DNA of 20,570 bases, taken from assembly GCA_035327525.1 (NCBI GenBank), contig DAOLDC010000010.1:1-20570 (forward strand), read 5' to 3'. Below the pieces are notes generated by a model, which worked only from the letters and a program-made list of their open reading frames with translations, was not told the origin of the DNA and searched no databases. The position numbers and the translations under genes are program-made. Source of the DNA: JAKLEX01 sp035327525. GTDB taxonomy: Bacteria > Patescibacteriota > Minisyncoccia > Phycocordibacterales > JAACPR01. Within the stretch, counting starts at the first letter, position 1; every line of letters starts with the position of its first letter. Shown here piece by piece: positions 15,110 through 20,570 of the stretch.

Positions 15110-16123
15110 TTATCTTTTTGAAATAATAGTTTTTTTGTAAGTATCCAAATGGTTTAGGGTAATTCCAGTACCTTTTGCAACACAGTATAACGCATCCTTT
15201 GCTAGATTGGCCTTGACGCCTGTTCGACGAAAAACCAATTCAGTCAAATTTCTCAATTGTGAAGTTCCACCAGTCATTGTAATACCATGATCAATAATAT
15301 CAGAAGACAGTTCTGGTGGAGTTTCTTGCAAAACATCTTTTATGGCTTTGATGATATCGCGCAATTCCCGACTGATGGCTTTTACTATTTCATTTGTTTT
15401 GATTTCTGTAGAGCGAGGAAGTCCGGTCAAAAAATCTCGGCCCTTGATTTCGATTTTTAGTTCATCGTCCAACAAAACCGCTGATCCGATTTTTACTTTT
15501 ATTTTTTCGGCAGTTTTTTCACCAATTGCGAGGTTAAAAGTTTTTTTGACATAATCTATAATTGCACCGTCGATTCTATCGCCAGCGACTTTTACAGAAG
15601 TTGAGGCAACTATTCCTCCAAGAGAAATCACAGCAACATCAGTTGTTCCACCACCAATATCAACAATCATTCTGCCTTGTGCATCATTGATTGGAATTCC
15701 TGCACCGATGGCAGCCAAAATAGGCTCCTTCACAACGTAGGCATTTTTTGCACCAGCTTTCAGAGTTGCTTCAATTACGGCGCGCCTCTCTGTCGATGTA
15801 ATTCCGGCCGGAACAGATACCAGAACATCTGGTCGAAACAAATTAAATCGTGGCAAAGCCTTGTTTATAAAATAAGACAACATCGCTTCGGTCACACGAT
15901 AGTCAGCAATAACTCCGTCACGCATCGGTCTGTATGCCACAATACTCTCAGGGGTTTTTCCAATCATTTCACGAGCTTCTATACCAACTGCCAAAATTTT
16001 GTTATCTTGTTCAGATATGGCAACCACAGATGGCTCATTCAAGACGATTCCCCGTCCAGGCAGAAAAACCAACGTATTAGCCGTTCCGAGGTCTATTCCT
16101 AATTTTGGACTAAAAAATCCCAT
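15110..16123 (-). CDS. mreB: Actin-like cell shape protein MreB (paralogue 2)
   Basis: Second MreB, with LGIDLGTANTLVFLPGRGIV, IVDIGGGTTDVAVISLGG and GITMTGGTSQLRNL. The last element, usually GGGALLRNL, is altered to GGTSQLRNL, so nucleotide contacts may differ from paralogue 1. I chose the ATG at 16123, which gives MGFFSPKLGIDLG, the usual MreB beginning with a short hydrophobic N-terminus (337 aa). An upstream in-frame ATG at 16135 would add four residues, but it overlaps the predicted -10. This copy lacks the long basic N-terminal helix of paralogue 1 and is not linked to mreC/mreD. It may be a second filament type, such as an Mbl-like partner. It is divergent from priA and followed by the delta'-like gene. 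Confidence 0.95.
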   Translation of the reverse strand: MGFFSPKLGIDLGTANTLVFLPGRGIVLNEPSVVAISEQDNKILAVGIEAREMIGKTPESIVAYRPMRDGVIADYRVTEAMLSYFINKALPRFNLFRPDVLVSVPAGITSTERRAVIEATLKAGAKNAYVVKEPILAAIGAGIPINDAQGRMIVDIGGGTTDVAVISLGGIVASTSVKVAGDRIDGAIIDYVKKTFNLAIGEKTAEKIKVKIGSAVLLDDELKIEIKGRDFLTGLPRSTEIKTNEIVKAISRELRDIIKAIKDVLQETPPELSSDIIDHGITMTGGTSQLRNLTELVFRRTGVKANLAKDALYCVAKGTGITLNHLDTYKKTIISKR

Positions 16124-16133
16124 GTATGACAAC

Positions 16134-16162
16134 ATAGTAATACTTTTCTGTCGATTTTACAA
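16134..16162 (-). promoter_or_regulatory. Promoter of mreB paralogue 2 (divergent with priA)
   Basis: Minus-strand -35 TTGTAA (plus 16157-16162), a 17-bp spacer and -10 TACTAT (plus 16134-16139), each 4 of 6. The -10 overlaps the upstream candidate ATG, so translation would use the ATG at 16123, with a leader of about 3-4 nt. The -35 shares bases with the priA -35 on the other strand. Confidence 0.45.
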
Positions 16163-16184
16163 TTGTTTAAAAAAGTAATAGAAA
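16156..16184 (+). promoter_or_regulatory. Promoter of priA (divergent with mreB paralogue 2)
   Basis: -35 TTTACA (16156-16161, 5 of 6), a 17-bp spacer and -10 TAGAAA (16179-16184, 4 of 6). Only 6 nt (TAAGGT) separate the -10 from the priA ATG, again predicting a leaderless or nearly leaderless mRNA. Confidence 0.45.
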
Positions 16185-16190
16185 TAAGGT

Positions 16191-18146
16191 ATGTACATAA
16201 TCGAAGTTACACCATTCTCAAAATCAATACGCACAAATTCTCTATCCTACTTTTCTAGTCAGGAAATTTCGCTTGGATCTATCGTTACAGTTCCATTAAG
16301 ATCAAAAAAAATCAAAGGGTTAGTAACAAAAACAAAAAGTATAAAAGATTCAAAGACAGAAATAAAATCATCTGAATTTGCCTTAAAAAAAATCAGCGGT
16401 GTTTCAAAAAATATTTTATTTTCAGAAAAATTTTTGTTGGCATCAGAAGAAACTGCAAATTATTTTGCGACTTCAACTGGTTCTATAATTAGAACATTGA
16501 TTCCAGATAATGTTTTTGAGAATATAGACAAAATCAAAAAAAACGAAAGAAAAGAATCAAAGAATTCAAAAATAGAAAATAAAATAAAAAAACATGTCGC
16601 GCAGAACTTGGAAGATGAGTCCAACACAAAAAGGCCAAAATATATTTTGCAGACCGAGGACAGAGACCGCTATTCGGAATACAAAAGTATAATTAGAGAA
16701 CAATTTGCAAAAAATAAATCTGTTTTGTTTTTTGTGCCAACAATAGAAGATGGTAATTATGCTGAGGAAGAATTATCAAGAGGAATAGAAAAGCACACTT
16801 ATGTTCTAAATAGTAAAATTAGCAAAAATGAAATAATAAAAAAATGGGGCGAAATCATCAATAGAGAAAAACCGAGTTTGATAATAACAACACCTGGGTT
16901 TGCTGGAATTCCTGTTGATAATTTGGGTGTAATGATTATTGAGAGAGAAAACTCAAATTCTTATCGAACAAAGAGTAGGCCGTACTTCGATCTACGATTT
17001 TTTCTGGAAAAATATGCGCATAATATTGGTGCAAATTTGATTGTTGGAGATTTGATGTTGCGAGCCGAAACTCTGGCTAGATATGATCAGCAGGAATTTT
17101 TTGAACATGCACCGATCAAGTTTCGTTCAATTTCTGACGCAACTCAAAAAATCGTTGACTTGAAGGATAAATCAGAAATAGCAAACAGTAGTGAATTTAT
17201 TTCCAAAACATTACACAGAAAACTACAGAATTGGCATGACAAAAATGAACATACCTTGCTATTAACAAATCGTAGAGGAATTTCACCGATTATTATTTGC
17301 AATGATTGCGGAACGGTTGTGTGTTGTGAAAATTGTAGTTCACCAATGGTTCTGCACGGAAAAGATATAAAAGAAGAAGGTAATCATTTGAGATGTCATT
17401 CGTGTGGTGTAGAGAGAGAAACTGATTTTATTTGTAAAAAATGTGGCGGTTGGAGGTTGTCATTAATTGGAATCGGAACGGAAAAAATTGCGGATTTTGT
17501 AAAAGAAATTTTTCCAAAAACAAAAATTTTCATTTTGGACAAGGACCACGCTCCAACCCAATCCAGGGCAAAAGATATTGTAAAAGATTTTTATGATACA
17601 GCTAACGGAATATTGATTGGTACAGAAATGGCATTGTTATATTTGCATCAGCAAATCGAGAATGTCGGTGTAGTATCCATTGATTCTTTGTTTTCTATAC
17701 CGGATTTTCGAATCAAAGAAAGAATTTTGAATATACTACTGAGAGCAAGAGCCGTCGCTTCGCAGGATTTTGTTATACAAACCAGAAATACTGACGAGCA
17801 GATTTTCAAAAATATAATCGAGGGTAATCTGACTGATTTCTACAGACAAGAATTTATTGACAGAAAAAAATTTAACTATCCCCCATTTAGTTTGATTATA
17901 AAAATTTCACTATCGGGGAAAAATATTTCACAAATCGAAAATCAGTTCGAAGAACTGCAAAATTTTATTACTGAATATGAAATAACAACATATCCAGCTT
18001 TTGTCGAAACAATTAGGGGACAAAAAATAATGAACGGAATGATGAAAATCCCGAGAAAAGATTGGCCAAATCAAAAATTGATTGAAAAATTACAAACCTT
18101 GCCACCGCAGTTTCGAATCGAGATTGATGCTGAAAGTGTTTTATAA
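16191..18146 (+). CDS. priA: PriA-like primosomal protein N' without ATPase/helicase motifs
   Basis: A 651-aa PriA homologue. The 3'-end-binding domain is about residues 1-70 (VPLRSKKIKGLV) and the winged-helix part about 80-110 (ANYFATSTGSIIRTLIP). The remnant helicase region is about 150-345. The zinc region has four CxxC pairs (370/373, 379/382, 402/405, 415/418), with NRRGISP before it, then a degraded second helicase lobe and a C-terminal domain (FNYPPFSLII onward). Motifs needed for helicase action are gone: no GxTGSGKT precedes SVLFFVPT (177-184), DEEH is replaced by ERENSNSY (251-258), GSATP by GDLML, and the QVAGRAGR arginine-finger motif by LLRARAVA. It probably binds forks or recruits the replicative helicase without unwinding. 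Actinobacterial PriA shows a comparable loss. The priA-def-fmt order supports the call. Confidence 0.9.
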   Translation: MYIIEVTPFSKSIRTNSLSYFSSQEISLGSIVTVPLRSKKIKGLVTKTKSIKDSKTEIKSSEFALKKISGVSKNILFSEKFLLASEETANYFATSTGSIIRTLIPDNVFENIDKIKKNERKESKNSKIENKIKKHVAQNLEDESNTKRPKYILQTEDRDRYSEYKSIIREQFAKNKSVLFFVPTIEDGNYAEEELSRGIEKHTYVLNSKISKNEIIKKWGEIINREKPSLIITTPGFAGIPVDNLGVMIIERENSNSYRTKSRPYFDLRFFLEKYAHNIGANLIVGDLMLRAETLARYDQQEFFEHAPIKFRSISDATQKIVDLKDKSEIANSSEFISKTLHRKLQNWHDKNEHTLLLTNRRGISPIIICNDCGTVVCCENCSSPMVLHGKDIKEEGNHLRCHSCGVERETDFICKKCGGWRLSLIGIGTEKIADFVKEIFPKTKIFILDKDHAPTQSRAKDIVKDFYDTANGILIGTEMALLYLHQQIENVGVVSIDSLFSIPDFRIKERILNILLRARAVASQDFVIQTRNTDEQIFKNIIEGNLTDFYRQEFIDRKKFNYPPFSLIIKISLSGKNISQIENQFEELQNFITEYEITTYPAFVETIRGQKIMNGMMKIPRKDWPNQKLIEKLQTLPPQFRIEIDAESVL

Positions 18147-18169
18147 AAAATGAAAAAATGGCTAGTGCG

Positions 18170-18178
18170 TGATATAAT
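18170..18178 (+). promoter_or_regulatory. Extended -10 promoter of def-fmt
   Basis: TGATATAAT is an extended -10 (TGn plus perfect TATAAT). No good -35 is visible 16-18 bp upstream, as expected when an extended -10 compensates. Predicted start near 18185 leaves a leader of about 18 nt, with GGAAG (18192-18196) six bases before the def ATG. This is the clearest Shine-Dalgarno-like site in the window. Confidence 0.6.
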
Positions 18179-18202
18179 TGGCAACAATAACGGAAGAAAA
18201 TC

Positions 18203-18721
18203 ATGAAAAAAATAGTTCAAATCGAAAACAAAGTTTTACGACAAACTGCAAAAGAAGTTCCTGTTGACAAAATTTGCTCAAAAAAATTTACAAAAATAAT
18301 TGAGGAAATGAAACTTGCTTTGGCACAAGAAAAAGACGGTGTTGCATTGGCTGCACCACAGATTGCAGAATCTTGGAGAATTTTTGTTGTCTCACCAATT
18401 GCCTATGACACAATAAAATTTGTTGGCGATAGAAAATTTGTTTTTATAAATCCGGAAATTATAAAAAGTTCGAAAGACAAAAAATTGATGGAGGAAGGAT
18501 GTTTGTCAGTTAGACCTTTTTATGGAAAAGTTCGACGATCTAGTCGTGTTATGGTCAAAGCGTTTGATGAAAATGGAAAGGAATTTGAGATGACCGGAAA
18601 TGGCTTGATTGCACAAATTTTTCAACACGAAATAGATCATTTGAATGGTGTGCTTTTTATTGATAAAGCAAAAGATGTGTTTGAAATGCCAAAAGAAGTT
18701 TTTGAAAAAATAAATGATTAA
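18203..18721 (+). CDS. def: Peptide deformylase
   Basis: Metal-dependent removal of the N-formyl group from nascent proteins, 172 aa, normal length. All three family motifs are visible: motif 1 GVALAAPQ (46-53), motif 2 EGCLS (98-102, Cys100 as metal ligand) and motif 3 QHEIDH (141-146, His142 and His146 as ligands, Glu143 as catalyst). The second glycine of motif 1 (normally GxGxAAxQ) is Ala here, a mild departure next to the active site. It has its own promoter with a GGAAG Shine-Dalgarno and overlaps fmt by 8 nt (ATGATTAA), so the removal and addition of formyl groups are probably produced together. Confidence 0.97.
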   Translation: MKKIVQIENKVLRQTAKEVPVDKICSKKFTKIIEEMKLALAQEKDGVALAAPQIAESWRIFVVSPIAYDTIKFVGDRKFVFINPEIIKSSKDKKLMEEGCLSVRPFYGKVRRSSRVMVKAFDENGKEFEMTGNGLIAQIFQHEIDHLNGVLFIDKAKDVFEMPKEVFEKIND

Positions 18722-19718
18722 TGAAAGCAAAAAAAATTCAGGTGGCGGGGCGGGTGGCGCTGTTGGCGCGAAAAATTCTGGTGAGAAAATTAGATTTGTG
18801 TTTTTTGGCACTGACAGTTTTGCCACCACAGTTCTAGATCAGCTGAATGGTGCGGGGCTGTTGGCGTCAATCATAGTGACTGCGCCGGATCGGCCAGCGG
18901 GGCGTGGAAACAAAATCCAAAAGCCAGCAACAAAAATCTGGGCGGAAAAAAACAATATTCCGGTTCTTCAGCCAGAAAAATTGAATGATGATTTTTATAA
19001 CAAAATAAAAAACGATTTTGGTGAATTTGATTTTTTTGTTGTAGCTTCTTATGGAAAAATAATTCCAGAAAGAATATTGAGTATTCCAAAAAAAGGAACG
19101 CTGAATGTCCACCCATCACTTTTGCCATTGTATCGGGGGGCTTCACCTATTGAATCGGCGATGTTAGATGATCAAAAAGAGACGGGTGTAACGATAATGC
19201 AAATGGACAAAGAAATGGATCACGGACCAATATTGAGTCAGGAGGTAATTATTTTTGATGAATGGCCCCAAAAAACAGAGGTAGAAGAAAAAATGGCAAT
19301 TGCCGGTGGAAAACTATTGGTTGAAACAATTTTTGCAATTTATAGAGGTGAAATTGAACCGCAAGAACAGGATCACTCATTGGCAACATTTACAAAAAAA
19401 ATTGAAAAATCAATGGGGATAATTCCAACTGATGAAATACTTGATTTTGTAAAATCAACCGAGGATTCAAAAAATCAAAGGAATATTTTTTTAAAAATTC
19501 AAGCATTAAATCCGTGGCCTGGAGCATATTTTTTTATAAAGCATTCCGACAAAAAATCCACAGCAGATATTCGTGTCAAAATAACTGAAGCATCTTTCGA
19601 ACCAGCTGACGGCGACGACGCCAGCAGAAAAAGTTCATTAAAAATCAAAAAAGTCATTCCTGAGGGCAAAAAAGAAATGACTTTTGATGATTTCTGTAGA
19701 GGTTTTCTACAAAATTAG
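18714..19718 (+). CDS. fmt: Methionyl-tRNA formyltransferase
   Basis: Formylates initiator Met-tRNA using 10-formyl-THF, 334 aa. The core begins IRFVFFGTD (26-34). Catalytic residues are Asn131 and His133 in NVHPSLLPLYRGASPI and Asp169 in MDHGPIL; the 38-residue Asn-to-Asp spacing equals that in E. coli (106 to 144). A C-terminal OB-like domain ends the protein. An N-terminal extension of about 25 residues, rich in Gly/Ala (SGGGAGGAVGAK), is encoded by a strikingly GC-rich patch. The ATG at 18714 is chosen because it overlaps the def stop by 8 nt; a start close to the core would need a non-ATG codon. The 3' end overlaps hpf tail to tail by 4 bp. Confidence 0.96.
   Translation: MINESKKNSGGGAGGAVGAKNSGEKIRFVFFGTDSFATTVLDQLNGAGLLASIIVTAPDRPAGRGNKIQKPATKIWAEKNNIPVLQPEKLNDDFYNKIKNDFGEFDFFVVASYGKIIPERILSIPKKGTLNVHPSLLPLYRGASPIESAMLDDQKETGVTIMQMDKEMDHGPILSQEVIIFDEWPQKTEVEEKMAIAGGKLLVETIFAIYRGEIEPQEQDHSLATFTKKIEKSMGIIPTDEILDFVKSTEDSKNQRNIFLKIQALNPWPGAYFFIKHSDKKSTADIRVKITEASFEPADGDDASRKSSLKIKKVIPEGKKEMTFDDFCRGFLQN
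18732..18783. repeat. GC-rich patch flanked by 13-bp direct repeats in the fmt 5' end
   Basis: AAAAATTCAGGTG (18732-18744) and AAAAATTCTGGTG (18771-18783) match at 12 of 13 bases and lie one above the other in frame, both encoding a KNSG-type peptide. Between them, 18741-18770 has 25 G/C in 30 bases, against roughly one third elsewhere, and encodes GGGAGGAVGA. The structure suggests local duplication or slippage. Confidence 0.6.
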
Positions 19719-20095
19719 TCTCGACCAAATTTTAATAATTTTTTGATCATATTTCCACCTTTACGAAGCAAGTTTCGTTGACGACCTTTGTATTTTTTTA
19801 CCTGAATTACTATTTCAGATGTTGCAACATCTAGTGCATTTATAATATCCTGCTGTGTAGATTCTGTTCTTAATAAATCACCTTTGTGAGTTAGATTGAT
19901 TTCTGCCCGAAAAATTTGTCCCTGTTTGTGATGTTCGCCTGTTATTTTTTCTACTTCAACTTCAACAATTATTTGTTCATCCGGATTCAAATTAAAAAAT
20001 TTTTCTATGTGTAAAATTTTGCTTGAGATATGATTTTTTAATTCTGGTGTCAAATCTATGTTTGACGATTTTATATTTAAATTGAAGTTGCTCAT
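19715..20095 (-). CDS. hpf: Ribosome hibernation promoting factor (short HPF/RaiA type)
   Basis: A protein of 126 aa from the chosen ATG. The N-terminal fold is typical of HPF/YfiA: MSNFNLNIKSSNIDLTPELK, a helix ISSKILHIEKFFNL, strands QIIVEVEVEKITG, a basic QGQIFRAEINLTHKGDLLRTEST strand pair, and DIINALDVATSEIVIQVKKYKGRQ as the second helix. There is a basic C-terminal tail but no long-HPF dimerisation domain, so it is the short form. HPF blocks the decoding centre in resting ribosomes. An upstream in-frame ATG at 20116 adds seven residues and overlaps the DUF167 gene. I prefer 20095 because family members begin two or three residues before the first strand. It starts 7 nt after the DUF167 stop. 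Confidence 0.9.
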   Translation of the reverse strand: MSNFNLNIKSSNIDLTPELKNHISSKILHIEKFFNLNPDEQIIVEVEVEKITGEHHKQGQIFRAEINLTHKGDLLRTESTQQDIINALDVATSEIVIQVKKYKGRQRNLLRKGGNMIKKLLKFGRD

Positions 20096-20102
20096 ATTTT
20101 TT

Positions 20103-20327
20103 TTAGTTATTACCAACTCTTAATAATTTTACTTGGGACATGTGTCCATTTATAATTCTTACACCTCCTGTCGGTTTGTCAAAGTATTTGTGAATAATTT
20201 CACAAACTCTCTTGTTGGCAAGTCCCCTTTCGGCCGGCTCACAAATTTCTAACAAAAATTCGTTGTCTTTTATTTTTTTGATTTTCTCTTTTCTGGAATT
20301 TGGTTTGACGCGAACTTTTATATACAT
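20103..20327 (-). CDS. DUF167 (YggU) family small protein
   Basis: A 74-aa protein matching the DUF167/YggU pattern: VRVKPNSRKEKI (5-16), the EPAERGLANKRVCEIIHKYF segment (about 30-49) corresponding to the family's P-x-G-x-A-N-x-x helix, and GGVRIINGHMSQVKLLRV (54-71) corresponding to the G-x-x-S-R-x-K strand. Biochemical function is unknown for the family. It is first in a two-gene unit with hpf, behind an extended -10 promoter. Its 5' leader can form GGTT/AACC plus GGC/GCC pairing (20328-20355). Confidence 0.88.
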   Translation of the reverse strand: MYIKVRVKPNSRKEKIKKIKDNEFLLEICEPAERGLANKRVCEIIHKYFDKPTGGVRIINGHMSQVKLLRVGNN

Positions 20328-20366
20328 TGTCTTGGTTCGGCTGTTTTTTGCCCAACCGATAGTAAT

Positions 20367-20375
20367 ATTATAACA
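20367..20375 (-). promoter_or_regulatory. Extended -10 promoter of the DUF167-hpf unit
   Basis: The minus strand reads TGTTATAAT, an extended -10 (TGn plus perfect TATAAT, plus-strand 20367-20372 for the hexamer). No clear -35 is visible. The leader to the DUF167 ATG is about 33 nt. Confidence 0.6.
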
Positions 20376-20388
20376 TGATCAAATGGCT

Positions 20389-20417
20389 TTGATTTTCTCA
20401 AATATTTTTGATACTAT
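20389..20417 (+). promoter_or_regulatory. Promoter of tRNA-Asn
   Basis: -35 TTGATT (20389-20394, 4 of 6), a 17-bp spacer and -10 TACTAT (20412-20417) preceded by TGA (extended -10). Predicted start near 20424 gives a pre-tRNA leader of about 76 nt that includes the 11-bp repeats. Confidence 0.5.
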
Positions 20418-20457
20418 TACTGGCGATGTATTGAAGGCGTTAATCAAGGCGCCAACA

Positions 20458-20501
20458 TTACATCATTATTCCATAATTCTTCCATCATACTTCCATCATT
20501 C
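20458..20501 (+). repeat. Four 11-bp tandem repeats abutting tRNA-Asn
   Basis: Units TTACATCATTA, TTCCATAATTC, TTCCATCATAC and TTCCATCATTC run without gaps; the last includes the first two bases of the tRNA acceptor stem. The consensus is TTCCATCATTC and the first unit is the most diverged. The period is about one DNA helical turn. Confidence 0.7.
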
Positions 20502-20570
20502 CGTGATAGCTCAATGGTAGAGCAGTCGCCTGTTAAGCGATTGGTTCCAGGTTCGAATCCTGGTCGCGGA
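20500..20570 (+). tRNA. tRNA-Asn (anticodon GUU)
   Basis: A complete cloverleaf of 71 nt to the window edge. The acceptor TCCGTGA pairs with TCGCGGA (one G-U). The D arm is GCTC-AATGGTA-GAGC. The anticodon arm is GTCGC-CTGTTAA-GCGAT, giving anticodon GUU. The variable loop is TGGTT, and the T arm is CCAGG-TTCGAAT-CCTGG. The discriminator base, and whether CCA is encoded, lie beyond the window. Confidence 0.96.

Noticed and set aside
16124..16135. Upstream ATG for mreB paralogue 2 at 16135
   Set aside because: It overlaps the proposed -10 and adds four residues not seen in typical MreB N-termini. It remains possible if the promoter lies further upstream.
20096..20116. Upstream ATG for hpf at 20116
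   Set aside because: It adds seven residues before the usual family start and overlaps the DUF167 gene by 14 nt. The ATG at 20095 fits the HPF fold start better, although 20116 cannot be fully excluded.
1..20570. Mobile elements, CRISPR arrays, toxin-antitoxin or defence genes, prophage
   Set aside because: Every intact gene is a recognisable housekeeping gene or a small family protein in conserved order. No transposase, integrase, spaced repeat array or nuclease was seen.

Overview
This window looks like a housekeeping segment from a small, AT-rich bacterial genome, most likely a member of the Candidate Phyla Radiation (Patescibacteria). The reasons are the low G+C content (about one third by eye), very tight gene packing with 8-nt start/stop overlaps, few Shine-Dalgarno motifs, and shortened versions of several core enzymes: MurF without its N-terminal domain, PBP2 without its head subdomain, ProRS without the editing insertion, a short MreD, and a PriA without helicase motifs. 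I infer the phylum from these traits; no 16S or other marker confirms it. The genetic code is standard: 16 of 21 genes stop with TAA, 4 with TAG, 1 with TGA, and the others show no in-frame TGA.

Layout. From 109 to about 16123 all genes are on the minus strand, so read right to left: mreB paralogue 2 and a DNA polymerase III delta'-like gene; frr and rseP; proS-mreB-mreC-mreD-mrdA (elongasome); greA-lysS, ending in a clear intrinsic terminator; then a dcw-type division cluster mraZ-rsmH-ftsL-like-ftsI-murF behind a putative MraZ operator. At 16136-16190 a 55-bp divergent promoter region switches to plus-strand priA, def and fmt, a widely conserved gene order. A minus-strand pair (DUF167 gene and hpf) follows, overlapping fmt tail to tail by 4 bp. 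The right edge holds a plus-strand tRNA-Asn(GUU) preceded by four 11-bp tandem repeats.

How the genes work together. Two wall-synthesis modules are present: the MreBCD/PBP2 elongasome and the FtsI/FtsL-like/MurF division module. They are interleaved with translation functions (LysRS, ProRS, RRF, Def, Fmt, RsmH, HPF, tRNA-Asn), transcript elongation (GreA), site-2 proteolysis (RseP) and replication (PriA-like, delta'-like). rodA, ftsW, mraY, murG and ftsZ are not in the window.

I find no mobile element, CRISPR array, toxin-antitoxin or defence locus, and no stretch over 300 bp without a gene. Nothing here amounts to a new multi-gene system. The points most worth checking are the ATPase-dead PriA-like protein, the domain losses in wall and translation enzymes, probable leaderless transcripts with matching promoter geometry, the helically phased MraZ-type operator, and the 11-bp repeats abutting the tRNA.
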